A DNA stretch of 64,000 nucleotides from Lonicera japonica (lineage: Eukaryota; Streptophyta; Magnoliopsida; Dipsacales; Caprifoliaceae): contig CM038469.1 of the NCBI GenBank assembly GCA_021464415.1, forward strand, positions 6,240,501 through 6,304,500, written 5' to 3'. Of this stretch, positions 1 to 12,555 are shown piece after piece. The stretch's first letter is position 1; every line of letters starts with the position of its first letter. The notes under the pieces are model-generated. The model ran no database searches and was not told the DNA's origin. It saw nothing but the letters and a program-made list of their open reading frames with translations. Position numbers and translations under genes: made by a program.

Positions 1-1266
1 AATATACATATCATAAAATAAAATTGTGATCTCCAACTAAATGAGTTAATAATTGCTAATAAAAAATGAGCACCTATAAACAACAAAAAGAGTATAAAAT
101 CTCAAGTATTTTGATGGGTTTTTAGCCATGAAAATCTTAAGAAAAAGAGAATATATATATGAAAAAAGATAAAGAGTGTTCTTGTATTTATCGTGAGGGT
201 AAAAAGTGAAAAGTTTTTAAAATTTGAGTCTCAAATTTCAAATTGTATATTTTTATTATTATATTAAGGTGAAAAAAGACAATAAAAAAGTATTATGTAA
301 TTGGGTAATTTGATATCTTAAAAACACATCTAAAAGGTTTACATTTATTTTTGGTTTGCACGTAATTTTATATCTACAATTTTAAATATACAAACTTTTA
401 TTGATAAATTTTAAATATGCAAACTCTTATATGGTATTTTGTTTTAAATTTAATGTATTTTGAATTTCATAAAAATAGATAGAGAAAAAAGATAAGAGAT
501 AAAAAGTTGTTGACTTTCTTGATTTGATGGGTTGAAAACACATCTAATGGTCCAAAAATTTTCTTATTTTTTATAAATTAATGTGGACCATTGATTAGAT
601 AATTTAGTGATGTGATGGTTTTTTCCCTTATAATATAGTTGAGTTGGAGAAGAACAGTGGTCAAGCAATTGAGAGGGTCTAGGGTTTTTTTTAACAAACA
701 CTATATATAACTTTTTATATTTATATATATATGTATGTATGCGTGTCGGGTCGGGTTGGATTTTATTACCATTCCTACCATTGACATTATAGGAATGGCA
801 ACTAGTTGGTTCGGCCAAACTCGAATCCATTCATTTAATAGTATACTTGGACTTTAACATGTCCTAACCCGCAGTAGTTATTATATTAAGGGTGAGGTGA
901 CAAATATATTTATTTTACCTAAACTTAAACTCAATTTGATATAGTGCCGGATTAGTTTAATAAACTTAAACCGATCCTGTTAAAAAAAAATCCGACCCAA
1001 ATCTTGTCCCATTCAAATCGGCGTGAGAAAGTCCACCGATTGGGCTATTTTGCAATCCCCGCTTGATTGGCCCAGCGGCTAGTTGATGCTTTATGAAAGT
1101 GGTTCAAATTCCTGGGCAAAACTTTTGGATCATGGTCTATTTTTTATTGAACTAAAATTTATTTTGAGTTGTGAATAAGCTAAGACACCCATATTGTTGG
1201 AAAAAAAAAAAGACTTGCACTTTCCAAGAACCAAATACAAAATTATTTTAACTTAGTTATTTGGAG
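1..1266. other. AT-rich intergenic DNA, no gene seen
   Basis: The short open frames here have no recognisable domain, biased composition and no splice context, so I call none of them. The only structured item is a tRNA-like stretch near 1,062-1,140, listed separately. The rest is AT-rich DNA with short T and A runs. Confidence 0.6.
1062..1140 (+). mobile_element. Possible degraded tRNA-derived SINE
   Basis: A box-A-like stretch (TGGCCCAGCGGCTAGTTG) is followed about 35 bases later by a box-B-like stretch (GTGGTTCAAATTC). This spacing is expected for an internal RNA polymerase III promoter and resembles the better SINE at 4.6-4.7 kb. No target duplication or clear A tail was found, so it may be an old remnant or chance. 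Confidence 0.3.
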
Positions 1267-3490
1267 TTGGGGTGTTCACAGTTCAATTGATCAAACTGAA
1301 TGTTCAATTCCAATAGAACCGATTTTACTAGTTTTGAAAAAGGGATGACTAAGACCAAACCAACAGATAACAAGAACTGTCGGTTTTGACTGCTGTTGAT
1401 TGCTATCGATTTCGATTTGATTTAGTTTTTGTCTTGAAGAAAGGAAGAAAATATTTCAATTTTTACATTTCGACAAGCCCTAAAGTCAAGACAACTATGT
1501 ATGTACACACAAACGTAAGAGTTATGTTAAAAAAAATGAATAAGAGAATAAAAAAAATGAATTAGGGTATGGGGCGATGGAGATCTTCAACTTGCTTCAT
1601 AATTTAGAAAGTGTTGATTGGTTTAACAGTAAAATTGTTTTATCTTTGATCGCACTACCATTTTCAATTTACTTTGGTAGAGTTGAGATAAGAAAAGAAT
1701 CATCGCGAAGTTGGAAAGTTATATTCCAAGGATTAAAAAAAGAAAAAGAAAAGTGGGAAGTTCATATTCCTCTTTAATTTTAACTCATTAATTTACTAGG
1801 TAAAACGGACATTATTTATTTTGGAATATACTTAGTTTGCACACTGCTAGAATGAAAAAATTAAAACATAAATTAGATGTAAAACTAAAATATGAACTAG
1901 AATTTTAATTTTTAATATTTTAGAATACATATTGAACTATTTATTTAATACTCGGAGTGCAACAAAATGGTTTGAACCCCTAGAATTTCGATTCTTTTTA
2001 CCATTATTGAATATATCGGGTGAACTTATTGGTTGAATTGACTTAATTGACTTAATTCATAAATGGCCTTGTTAAGGGCACACGCTAAAATAGGCTAAAA
2101 CCCTACTTTTCTTTTCACCCATTAATTTTTCTAAAATCCTATTAAAACCAAATTTTATAGAAAATGAACATTTGGTAACGAATAATTTTATGGCTAATAT
2201 TCAGAAAAAGTTCAGTAAAAAAAAACATCGCAATATGCATGGAATGGTCATGAAAATGAATTCAAAGCAACTCAAATGCATTCAATTCTATAGAAAATAT
2301 CATTTCAACTGGCTTTTTTCATTCCCTGGACTATAAATCACATGGGAAAGCCATGAGAAATTAATTGATTATTATTTTTGTTATATGTAAAATAAGATCT
2401 TTCTAATTAAAGCAATCTTTTTTATTAAGGAAATTAAATCTCATGAGCTGCATAACTGAACCTGTTGCAATGTTTCTACAAATAATTTCCATGGTACACC
2501 ATCAACAAATTGAATTCTAAAAGAGTTTTTAATTTACCCGTTAAAAGAATAATACTACCAAAAAAGGAGTTTTAGTCCTTGAAACCTGTAGCTATGGAGG
2601 GGATACAAATAAGATACTTAGTGGCGAGTATTGATAGAAAGAGGGAGGGAAGAAAAAGAGGTTGAAAGGGAAGAGAAGAAAATAAGAGAAACTATAAGGT
2701 CTCGTTTGGTTCACGGAAAGGAAATCAATTCTCTTATCTTTTCCATAGAGGTGGGAAAGTAAATTTTCTGTCAAATTTCCTTTCTTGTGTTTGGTAAACC
2801 ATGGAAAGTATTTAGGAAAGAAAATTATTGTCTAAAATTTGTGTAATAAATGCTTGGAAATCACATGAGAAAATCAATCCCATGTGTTTTGAGAGGAATG
2901 ATTTTACCCCTTACTTTCCCCTCTCTCGGGGAAGTGTTTCCGGAATTTATGCTTACCAAACAAAGGAAAAGAACGACTTTCCTTTCCCGAATACTAAAAT
3001 TCGTGAACCAAACGAGGCTTAAGTGTTTTAGTGGTAACGCAATGAGATTAGTGTTGAGTTCGACTAGGAATTTTTTAAGTCGAATATCAGCAATTGAAAA
3101 ACTTATGGTAGCCAGCAATCGACCACTATTCCGCGAACAGGCATTAAGTCCGGACACCTTATAGTACTAGAAACTATTTAGACAAAAAAAAAAGAGAAAG
3201 GTGTAGTAAAGTGCCACTTAATATTGGGTGAGTTTAAAAATTCTAATTACGTTAAAAATTTTGAAAATAAAATTTTTAAGTGGGTGAAAAGATTAATTAT
3301 ATAGGTACGTGTATATAAAATGACCCTAAAATAATTAATTTACTTAGTTTACACAAAAATCAACTAGATGATGGAATAAATGTAAGAAGAGGTAATCCAA
3401 CTTAAAGTCGTTATCATTTTATTGGATATCTTCATGGACGTCGGCATCCCTTTTACAAAATTTGTTTTTTCCTTGATAATAATAAGAGAT
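1267..3490. repeat. Left copy of a ~2 kb duplication
   Basis: This stretch aligns by eye with 4,550-6,470 in the same order and orientation. Shared landmarks include the GCGATGGAGATCTTCAACTTGC block (1,573 and 5,013), the GAGCTGCATAACTGAACCT block (2,444 and 5,970) and the end near 3,480 / 6,460. The left copy carries extra DNA at about 2,698-3,190, including a MITE. The right copy carries a SINE absent here. A 66-codon open frame at 1,577 is not kept in the other copy, which argues against coding. Confidence 0.75.
2698..3019. mobile_element. Tourist/Harbinger-like MITE (family T1)
   Basis: This 322-bp element has inverted ends: GGTCTCGTTTGGTTCACG on the left, and the reverse complement of AGCCTCGTTTGGTTCACG on the right. 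TAA flanks it at 2,695-2,697 and 3,020-3,022, a 3-bp target duplication typical of PIF/Harbinger MITEs. The paralogous segment near 6,170 lacks it. Relatives lie at 38,196-38,514 and, truncated, at 24,664. It has no coding capacity; the open frames inside are by-products of the fold. Confidence 0.85.
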
Positions 3491-3522
3491 TTAAATCCTA
3501 TACGTTACTATTTACGATCCGT

Positions 3523-3788
3523 ACGGATTGGTCCGTTTGAATCCTAATTTTTTGATAATTTATTTTATCGTGTGTAGAATATCTCCACCAAATATCAAAA
3601 AATTCAATCGGGAAGTTTAACTACATGTTGAAAAAAACTGGTCCAGAAATAGATATATAAAATCTATTTTTCAATCATGAGTCTTTCCCGGTTGAATTTT
3701 TTGAGAAATTTGGTGGAGATGTTCAACACGATCTAAAAATCATCAAAAAATTCCATCGAAGCGTCCAAACGAACGGATGGTCCGAATC
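3523..3788. mobile_element. Foldback element with ~110-bp arms
   Basis: The left arm (about 3,523-3,620) is repeated as an imperfect reverse complement at about 3,680-3,788. Both arms share ATCTCCACCAAAT and a stretch around AAAAAATTCAA(T/C)CGGGAA. The RNA would fold into a long hairpin. A related foldback lies at 24,976-25,285. No clear target duplication was identified, so the ends are approximate. Confidence 0.65.
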
Positions 3789-4549
3789 AATTCCCCTTTA
3801 AAATAGATTTAAATAATTTATTTTAACTTATTTGTAAAGTGTTAAGAGCAATTTTGAACGGACGAAAAAAAATATTTGTAAAATTTTGAACCGAAAAAAA
3901 ATCAAAAACAAGAAATTGGAACTAAAACCAAATAGTTTGATTCGGGTTTGGGGGTAACTGGTCCAAAACCGAACTAACCCAAATTATTTATAAGAAAATA
4001 AAAAGTGCTAATATATAATCTAAGGGTACACATTAAGTATACTACGATACAAAAAAGATGGTATTTTATAAGAATATATTCCTTATTAATTGTATGTTGT
4101 GATCACTTTAAAAAAAATCATTAACACGTGCCCTTATTATTGAATTAACTATATAATACTTCTTAAAAATAAAAGAAACTATACAGTGCTAAGATTTTTT
4201 TATCACATACATGCTAACAAAATAATTCATCATTTTATTTAATATGTTTTATTCTTGTAAATGTACAAAGAAAATAATAACTAAATAGATAACATGGTTT
4301 CTATGCTCCTTATTTCTAGAAAATCATAACTTTAATTTAAATATGAACCAATTTTACATTAGTATTAGTATTACATTACTATGTTAAATTGATTTAGGGA
4401 AAAAAAAGTGTCAAAACCGAGCCAAAAAGTTTAATTCATGTTTGGGTTTAAAAAATTTAGAAACCGAACCAAACCTAAACCGAACTTTTATATTTGGTTT
4501 GTGTTGAGGATACCTTAATTTTTAACCCCCACTAAAACCATTTAGAGTA
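3789..4549. other. AT-rich intergenic DNA
   Basis: Nothing beyond AT-rich sequence is visible. GGTTTGGTTCGG-like words recur on both strands around 3,890-3,980 and 4,420-4,500, suggesting decayed repeat DNA. No gene, RNA or intact element is supported. Confidence 0.5.
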
Positions 4550-6470
4550 GGGGTATTGATAGCTTGGTTGACTAAATTGAATGTTTTATTCTTTTTTTTT
4601 TTTTGAACACATCAAATTTTCCTACACTTAAGGGGAAGGGGGAAAGGGGAGCTGCATTCTGCAGCCGGTGAGACTCGAACTCCGGTTGCCCGAGAGTTCG
4701 GGAGAGGGGCTTACCACTGGGCCACCTCCTCTGCTCAAATGTTTTATTCCAATCGAACCAACTTTGTCGATTTTGGAAAAGGGAGGACAGAGACCAAACC
4801 AACGGAGAACAAGAACAGTCAGTTTTGACTGCTGTTGATTTCGGTTTGGTTTACTTTTTGTTTTGACGAAGGGAAGAAAAGATTTCAGATTATACATTTT
4901 CATAAGCCCTAAAATCAAGACAACTATGTATGTGCATATTATACACACACAAACATAAGAGATGCGTACAAAAAAATGAAAAAGAGAATGAAAAGATTAA
5001 TTAGGGCATGGAGCGATGGAGATCTTCAACTTGCCTCGTAGTTTAAAAATGTTGATTGGTTTAACGTAAAATTGTTTTATCTTTGATCGCACCACTATTT
5101 TCGATTTAATATTCCAAGGATAAAAAATGGAGAAGTTAATTTTCCTCTTTAATTTTAACTTATTAATTTATCAGGTAAAACATATATCATTTATTATGGA
5201 ATACACTCCGTTCGATTTGGTTAAATTTAAAATGATTTTACCAAAATTGCAAACCAAACCGATTTAGATCAATTTTTCTCTTAATCAAACCGTCAGTCCA
5301 ACCGAGCATTAAAAAAATTGTCGGTCATGACCAATTTAGTTCAATTCGGTCGTTTTTTGCACACCACTAGAATGAAAAGATTAAAACTTAAATTGGATGT
5401 AAAACTAAAATATGAACTAGAATTTTAATTTCTAATATTTTAGAATATATATTGAACTATTTATTTAATTTTCAAAGTGCAACAAAATGGTTTGAACCCA
5501 CAGAATCTCGATTCTCTTTTCTTTTACAGTAATCGAATATCAAGTGAACTTACTGGTTGATTTGTTTGGATTAATTTATAAATGCCCTTATTGAGGACGA
5601 TTTTAAATGTACACGCTAAAATATACTTATCACCCCATTATTTTTTCTAAAAGCCTATTAAAACCAATTTTATAGAAGGTGAACATTTGGTGACGAGTAA
5701 TTTTATGGCTAATATTTTAAAAAAAATCAATAACAGAAAAATCATCACAGTATGCACGGAATTGCCATGGAAATAAATTCTAAGTAAGTCAAATACAGTC
5801 AATTCCATAGAAAATATTATTTCAACTAGCTGTTTTGATTCCCTGGAATATAAATCACGTGGGAAAGCCATGAGAAAATTTTCATTTATTTGATTATTAT
5901 TTTTGTTGTATGTAAAGGAAGATCTTTTTAATTAAAGAAATCCTTTTTATTAAGGAAATTAAGTCTAATGAGCTGCATAACTGAACCTCTCACAATGTTT
6001 ATACAAATAATTTCCATTGCACAATTTACTCCTTAAAAGTACATTATTCTCATAAAAAAAACTTTAGTTCTTGAAACTTGTAGCTATGGAGAGGAGACAA
6101 GTAAGATGATTAGTAGCGCGTATTGATAGAAAGAGAGAGGAAAGAAAAAGTGGTTGAAAGGGAAGAGAAAAAAAAAAGGAAGTGGTTAAATGATAAATTT
6201 TGGGCGAGCTTATAAATTTTAATTAAATTAAAAAAAATTTAAATAAAAATTTTAAATGGATGAAAAGATTAATTGGATTGGTGTATATAAAATAATTAAT
6301 TAACTTAGTTTACACAAAAAATCAACTAGATGATGGAACAAATGTAAGAAGAGAAGTTATTCCAATTTAAAGTCGTTATCATTTTTTTGGATATCTTAGC
6401 TCAAGGACGTCAGCATCCTTTTTAAAAAAATTGTTTTTTCCCTTGGTAATAATTAAGAAATCTGAATTTC
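4550..6470. repeat. Right copy of the ~2 kb duplication
   Basis: This is the partner of 1,267-3,490. It differs by a SINE insertion at 4,592-4,737, about 150 extra bases near 5,190-5,350, and absence of the MITE-containing block seen at 2,698-3,190. The open frame at 1,577 in the left copy is disrupted here, which supports a non-coding reading of the whole block. Confidence 0.75.
4592..4737 (-). mobile_element. tRNA-derived SINE with target duplications
   Basis: Read on the minus strand, the element starts with a tRNA-like head. A box A (GTGGCCCAGTGGTAAG) is at 4,725-4,710 and a box B around GGAGTTCGAGTCTCAC at about 4,685-4,669. A pyrimidine-rich body and a terminal A run (T run on the plus strand at 4,592-4,604) follow. 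The 12-bp direct repeat AATGTTTTATTC flanks it at 4,580-4,591 and 4,738-4,749. The paralogous site near 1,298 has a single related copy of the target and no insert. Such elements are transcribed by RNA polymerase III and moved by LINE enzymes. Confidence 0.85.
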
Positions 6471-7544
6471 TGATACGCCAGTGGATCACTTAAAGAAAGT
6501 AACTAAGTGCCAAAGATGGTATCTTAAGAGACAACTAAATTTCTGAAGTTAAGCTAAGTACCCAATAAAATATTAATAAATATTCTCTTTACCAAATTTC
6601 TTTTGTAGAAAACAAAATTAAAAGCTCAAAACGGTTGAGCGAATGATCAACAAGAGAATTTTGGGTAGGCGGGAAGCATTGAAAATTTTGGTCAAATGGT
6701 GGGAAATTAGTGAAAAACACGCTGGCACGGTTGTACAGTCTCACCGTGCTCTTAATAAGTTTTTAAGGGCTTTTAGCCGTTAAAAACGTGGTAATGGCTA
6801 CATTATTTGGCACGGCATAACACCGTGCCAAATTAGCGTGCTAGTTCGCGCTTTTTGGTGTAGTGGAGCCCATGTGGTTTTAGGAATATTTGAACTTTGA
6901 TGTAGTTAATTTATTTTGTTGAATGAAAGTTTGGAATTTGATCTTAAAAAGAAATATATGTGTAAAAGTTAAAATAAAAATAATATAATAAATAGCATAA
7001 TTCAAGTGCTTGGGCTCGATACTAAGAGCATATCTACAAAAAATAGCATTTTTTTCTTTAAAATTGTAATATGTGGACTAATGTTGCAATTTGGAATTTA
7101 TTTTTTTTATTTTTTTTTTATGTAGAATTGAAACTTCAAGTAGTAGCAGATCCAAGAATTCAGGTGAAAAGGGCACTTACAAAAAATTTCTTAAAAAGAA
7201 GTAGCTAAGCTCAATAATAATATAACCGAAATCTGATTATCTTATTACATATCTTATGAATTGAATTAAAATTGAAGTCTTTTATTTAGAGTATGACGTT
7301 TCACACTATTAATAATACAAGTAAATAATATAAAATATAAGAAAAAGTGTCACTAAAAATTATATTTGAATGCTAGTAGATTCATTTTAAACGTTCATAG
7401 CTGTATCATTTATTTATATATTTATGTAAACTAGATAACAACTGAGATTTAACTAATATTTTCATAGTAAATAAGTTACGACCACGAAATTAATAATAAA
7501 ACAAAGTTTGTTTAGGGAAATAAAAATATAGGTCAAAGCTTCGT
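6471..7544. other. Intergenic DNA with a hairpin and CACTA-like end
   Basis: Around 6,818-6,843 the arms TTTGGCACGG / CCGTGCCAAA flank a 7-base loop. About 20 bases later the plus strand reads TTTTTGGTGTAGTG (to about 6,866), the reverse complement of a CACTACACCAAAAA terminus typical of plant CACTA transposons. I could not find the matching left end, so only a terminus is suggested. The remainder is AT-rich with no supported gene. Confidence 0.4.
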
Positions 7545-7612
7545 TCGAAACCTCTCACCCGACAACACAATCAATTTGTGGAGCGGTACTATCAACTGGG
7601 CTAATACTGCAA
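7545..7612 (-). mobile_element. Possible SINE head (minus strand)
   Basis: On the minus strand a box-A-like stretch (TAGCCCAGTTGATAG) is followed by a box-B-like stretch (GAGAGGTTTCGAACGAAGC), with about 40 bases between them. No target duplication was seen. It is likely an old SINE fragment. Confidence 0.35.
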
Positions 7613-7766
7613 ATGCGGATATATATTATTTATCTATCAATGTGAGACATGCATATACATAAAACATAAAAATGAAAAAAGAGAAAGCATTTGAGTGGGT
7701 GCATATGTCCTCGCATGTCTCTACTTCAATCCGTTAACGACTTCAAGAAGTTATTCAAATTTTTTA

Positions 7767-8054
7767 GATCCGTTTAATAATAATATAGAAAAAAAATTAG
7801 TTGATTTTTGTAAAAAAATTAAAAAATAAGTTGAAACATGTTTTCTTATTTTGTTACTTTTTCTATGAAGAAATTTTTTTAGTGGTTGAGAAATAAAAAA
7901 TTTTTACAAAAAAATATGAAAAAAGTAGGACATTTACTTATAAAATGAATATAAAATAGAGAGTATCTCATTATATAACTCAATTTATTTTTTAACTTCT
8001 TATTAAAATCAAGTATTTTTATTTTCTATTTTTATATTGTAATCAAACGGAATT
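7767..8054. mobile_element. Tourist-like MITE (family T2)
   Basis: The ends are GATCCGTTTAATAATAA on the left and, on the right, the reverse complement of AATTCCGTTTGATTACAA. TTA flanks the element on both sides (7,764-7,766 and 8,055-8,057). It is 288 bp, matching relatives at 13,669-13,938, 19,808-20,099 and 37,464-37,770. It encodes nothing. Confidence 0.7.
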
Positions 8055-11000
8055 TTATATTTTATTATTTTAAATTTAAAAGTTTGTTGGTTAAAGGGAA
8101 ATGTGTACTCTTGAATATTCATATACAATATATTATATTTTATATTTTTCAGTAAGTTGAATAGTCAACTTCACTTTTAATATTTGAAAATGGAGCAAAA
8201 GTTGATCTTCAATTTATAATGTGGTTTTGAAAAGTCTATCGAGGCCAACTTTACTTTTTTGTATGTGAATATGTGATGTAGTTGTTTTATTTTTATTTTT
8301 TTTTATACAAATGATATCCTATTTTTACATAGAAGAAAGGGAAAAGGGAGCCTTGAAATGCGATCATTACTTCAATTTTTATTGTTGCTACTGTGACATC
8401 AACAACGAGTTCGATACTACATTCATATATTTTTTTTACTAGAATAATAATGAAACATTTTTTTTATTCTTAATTTGAACTCATCCCTTTTTTTTTCTTT
8501 GTTGCCTTAATCTCCCTTAAATACTCCCACATCTACTAAAATTTCTGCATTTTTTTTTACCATCACACAAACACTTTATTAAATAAAAAAGTAGCAATAC
8601 AAATATATCCTAAAAATCAAGCTTCCTTTTTTGTCTAATATATCATTCCTAAGCTCGTCTGCAACAAAAGAAAGGGGAAAAACAAAAGTACAATAATAAT
8701 AAAAAATAAAAAAAAAGTGTAGTTAATAATAACTAAACCTCTGAACATTACTTTGTGCGCCTACTCCCACTATTTTATTTGCACCTTGTGTCTTTATATA
8801 GTTAAGTTGTGTTTTATAAAGCTTGTAGTTTTAATTTTTTTTACCCTTCCTTTTTCTCTTTAATTGAACTGATTCGAAAATTAATGAAAAATAATTTTTT
8901 TTAAATGACAAATTTCACGCTTTTTTTCTAATAAAAGACACTCATTTGAATTTATTAATTTAGAGGACAACTTTTCAGTAAGGACAAAATATTAATTATT
9001 TTATTATTTCAGTTAATTAAGTTAAATTCTAAAACTATCATTCTTAAAGATAAATACAAGAAAATAAATATATAAACAATTAAATTTGAAAGTAAATCAA
9101 TAAAAATAAATCAAAACCAATTCAAACATATATTACAAGAAATTCAAACAAGAAGAGAAACACAAGAATTATTCAAAAAAGTCAAAGGAAACAAATGTCT
9201 CAAACTAATCAAACATAATATGAGACCAAAACTAAAAATATGATTGTACCATAAGTCTCTCGTAATAGCAATTAGATGTATCAGTTTGATAAATCTCATC
9301 TAACTGATTTAACTAACCCTACGGAGAAAACATGAATAAGGAACACTAATGTAAATGAATGCGAAGGTAACATAAAACAAATAAACTCTAAATTGAATGA
9401 TAGCCTAACACACACAAAAAAGTTACTACTCAGCAAACTCATAGTCATACTATGACTAAATCAACTTGTGTATTATACACAAACATGCTTGCTGATAAAA
9501 CTAGATGTACTATGACAAATACACCACGATACATTTTGCGAAACATATAATTTTTTTAGTTTTAAACAATTTGATTGGCGACAAATTATTATAGTTTTAA
9601 GGATATAACAATATAGATGACGAGTAATCGAAACAATACCAATATTAAAAAAAATTATGTATGTATATATATATGTTTAAAAAAAACAAAAAAAAACAAT
9701 GAGAAAAGGCAAACCTTGGATTCAGATCTGGGTATTAAAAAAGATGGGTCACAAACATTCTCCATCACTGCACAAAAATTGCAATGGGAAAACAAAAAAA
9801 ATTTAGCTCTACCCCCTTTTTCGAGAAAGTTGAGATTCAAAAGGGAAAAATTCAAATTCAAAGTAGAGAAGACAATAGAAACAAAGAGAGAACAATTGAA
9901 GAATGATTGTGAGAATGAGTGAGTTTTGATAGTGGTTAAGGATTCTAGGAGGAGGGGATGATTTGAAGGTAGATTTCATGTGACTTGATTTTGAATTGGA
10001 GAAGGATGCACTTACAATTAGCATTTTTAACTTATTTTTTCTTGGGTAAATCTCGTAGTGAAAGGATTTAATTGTGGAATCCTTTCCAAATGATTCAAAC
10101 TTAGAGTGTTTTTGTAAAAATTGAATTAACCAATACAAAATAGGGATAAAAAGAAGAATAAAGAGTTTAGAGAGAGAAAATAGAGAGAGAATAATATTTC
10201 ATTTCTTAATTCATAAATCCCATTACACCTCCATATGAGAAAATATTTAGTGCTTCAGGTGTACCACTTGGTCTGTCGAGGTGGTACACTAACACCAATA
10301 AGAAATTTGCAACTTAAATCTATGGGTCCCATATAATACTCAGCTTGTTATCGTCAATTCATTAATCTATCGTTAGCATCACATTGGTTTGAAATTACAA
10401 ATTTTGACTTTTCACTTTGATCCTTGGGCTAGATTGAATGATTTTTTTACCAGAGATCCTGCCCTAAATTTAATCCGCCAATCACCAAATCAAATACGAA
10501 CCAGAATTTGAGTAACATCTCTCAAACTTTCTCTCTCTATTTCATTTTAGGACTCTCTCAACTCCAACAGTACGTGAAACCCATCGAAAAACACCTCTAA
10601 CATTTTTCATGGCTGGTCAACAAATTTGGAAGTGTTAAACAAAGGAGGAACCCATGTTTGCCTGCAGTGTGATAATCCAAAGACAATTGCATAGTTGATA
10701 TACAAATGGATGAAGCTCTGCCGACAATGACATTGTTATCTATTGGGACAGATTGACAAAACTCTGGCAATGGTAAAAATGATGCAACATAATTGCAGAA
10801 AAACCATGTCAAAAGATTAAAAAGTTGTATTTTGTTGACAATGAAATTAAACAATATTAACCTTTTTCTTTCGCTTTGTCTAAATGTTTTGGTGTGGTAG
10901 TATAATTTTTTCCTTTTGGTAAGAATATGATGTGTATATTGGAACAACAATGTAATTTTTTTTATTAAAGTTTGAAATTAATCAATATGATACCATATGT

Positions 11001-12135
11001 ATTTTGATAGCTTGTATTAAGTAGTTAAAATTTATAAATCTTGGTGAGCTTCATCTTAAAATATTGTTGAAGCAATGTACATTTTTTAAAATAGAACCCT
11101 AGATTTGATAAATTTGTCCATGTATGTTTTGAAGCTAGTAGAATCATGAAACTTTAATAATCTAGTTGTTGCTTTGAAAGAAGATTTAAAAGCTAAAGAT
11201 AAGTCTAACATTTATCAAAATAAAGATTTTGAATGTATTTATACTCTAATAGCTGGGTTATTTAATGTTTTTTTAGAGGAGATTTGTATAGTTTGAATGC
11301 AACTAAAGTTCAATTAATGAAAATTATAATTATTTCAACACAATATCAAGCTTAACACAAGAAATTCCACTCCAACTCCTAATAGTTTTGTCAGGTTTAA
11401 ACTGGATTGAGTGTGAACAAATTTTTAAATTCGAGTTTAAAAATTGAGTTAAATTCCAGTATCAAGTGACTCACCCTATAATACAATATGTCTCACACAA
11501 AGAATATAAAACACAAAAGTACAAGTCATATAAGGTGCGAGCAGCAAACGATATGTCTGGGAGCATGTTACTTACTTTGTAGTCCAACATGTCTGGCCAC
11601 AAAAGATAGTCAAGTATAATACGTCTATCATTATGACCAATATTTAATAGGCTAATATGACTTATCATAAAAGGTGTAAATACACAAAAGTGCAAACCAC
11701 AAATGGAGTGATCAATAAATAAAATGTTTGAGCACGTGCCTGATTGTAAAATGTCTAATGGGCTAGTATGACTTAGCACAAAGGATGTAAAACACAACCA
11801 CGGTATCATATGGGAGAATTGTGCTTGAAAAATATTTACAATTTTAGTCACATAGTATGTCTAGTTAGTTTGAGACATTCCTTTGATTTTTTTTTAATAA
11901 TTCTTCAAATTATCTTCTTGTTTGATTTTCTTATGGTATACGTTTGAATGGGTTTGAATTTATTTTCATTGATTTAATTCCGAATTTAATTATATATTTA
12001 TTTTTTTGTATTTATCTTTAAGAAGGGTAATATTGGAATTCAACATAATTAATTGAAATAATAAAATAATTAATATTTTGTCTTTAATTAAAAAATTGCA
12101 TTTCATTTAAACTAATGATTTTAAACGAATGTCTT
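8055..12135. other. AT-rich intergenic DNA, no supported gene
   Basis: About 4 kb without a gene I can defend. A minus-strand pyrimidine-rich leader followed by a short open frame ending in a possible donor lies near 9,715-9,930. A perfect 9-bp inverted repeat (GTGTACCAC / GTGGTACAC, 13-base loop) is at 10,259-10,289. Near 11,640-11,800 a ~115-bp motif is repeated imperfectly, which explains the long minus-strand open frame there. None has recognisable protein similarity. Confidence 0.5.
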
Positions 12136-12143
12136 TTATTATA

Positions 12144-12555
12144 GGGCGGTATTATTTACACCTCTCAAATCTGTCACAAAGGCCCCATTCCAGAATTTAA
12201 CAAAAAAACACGTTTTAACTCCCTCATTATATGTTACAAACACTCCTTCTATTACTTGATGTTGGGCGAGTGCTTAGTAACACATTTTTCCCCTTTAAGC
12301 CGAGTTTATGTGAGTGCACCCACCTCTCATTAGGTGGACCTTATTTGGAAAACACTCCAACACTCAATTACTTGATGTTATGCAAATTCTTATAAAAAAA
12401 CTCTCCTTAAGTGGGCCGAGTGTATGTGACTGCACTCACTTATCATTAGGCAAGCCTTAGGAGAGGGTGTTAATGATAATAAATTTGACTTTGGTGGATG
12501 TTTTTGATAAATGGAATGTTTGTGACAAATATGGGAGATGTAAATAACACCGCCC
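12144..12555. mobile_element. MITE with ~37-bp inverted ends and 8-bp target duplication
   Basis: The left end begins GGGCGGTATTATTTACACC; the right end is the reverse complement of GGGCGGTGTTATTTACATC. The similarity continues for about 37 bp into a shared GTCACAAA. TTATTATA flanks the element at 12,136-12,143 and 12,556-12,563. Length is 412 bp. An 8-bp duplication suggests a hAT-type (or Mutator-type) transposase in trans. Degraded relatives sit downstream of the hydrolase copies at about 19,154 and 47,152. Confidence 0.85.

Noticed and set aside
1577..1777. 66-codon plus-strand open frame in the left duplication
   Set aside because: The paralogous copy near 5,013 has deletions that break the frame, there is no domain, and composition matches the surroundings.
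2828..3164. Overlapping open frames on both strands near 3 kb
   Set aside because: They lie largely inside the inverted-repeat MITE at 2,698-3,019 and its flank; open frames on both strands are a by-product of the element.
4660..4730. A functional tRNA gene on the minus strand
   Set aside because: It has boxes A and B but no proper cloverleaf end, and it has an A tail and long target duplications, so it is a SINE.
9655..9930. Minus-strand leader-like DNA with a short exon-like frame (MENVCDPS...) and a possible GT donor
   Set aside because: No continuing exon could be found further along the minus strand and no similarity was recognised; it may be a captured fragment but cannot be called.
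10597..10950. 117-codon minus-strand open frame
   Set aside because: I considered a decayed F-box/kelch fragment, but no motif is convincing and no neighbouring exons are seen.
11471..11851. 126-codon minus-strand open frame
   Set aside because: It is explained by an imperfect internal repeat of ~115 bases; no domain and no splice context.
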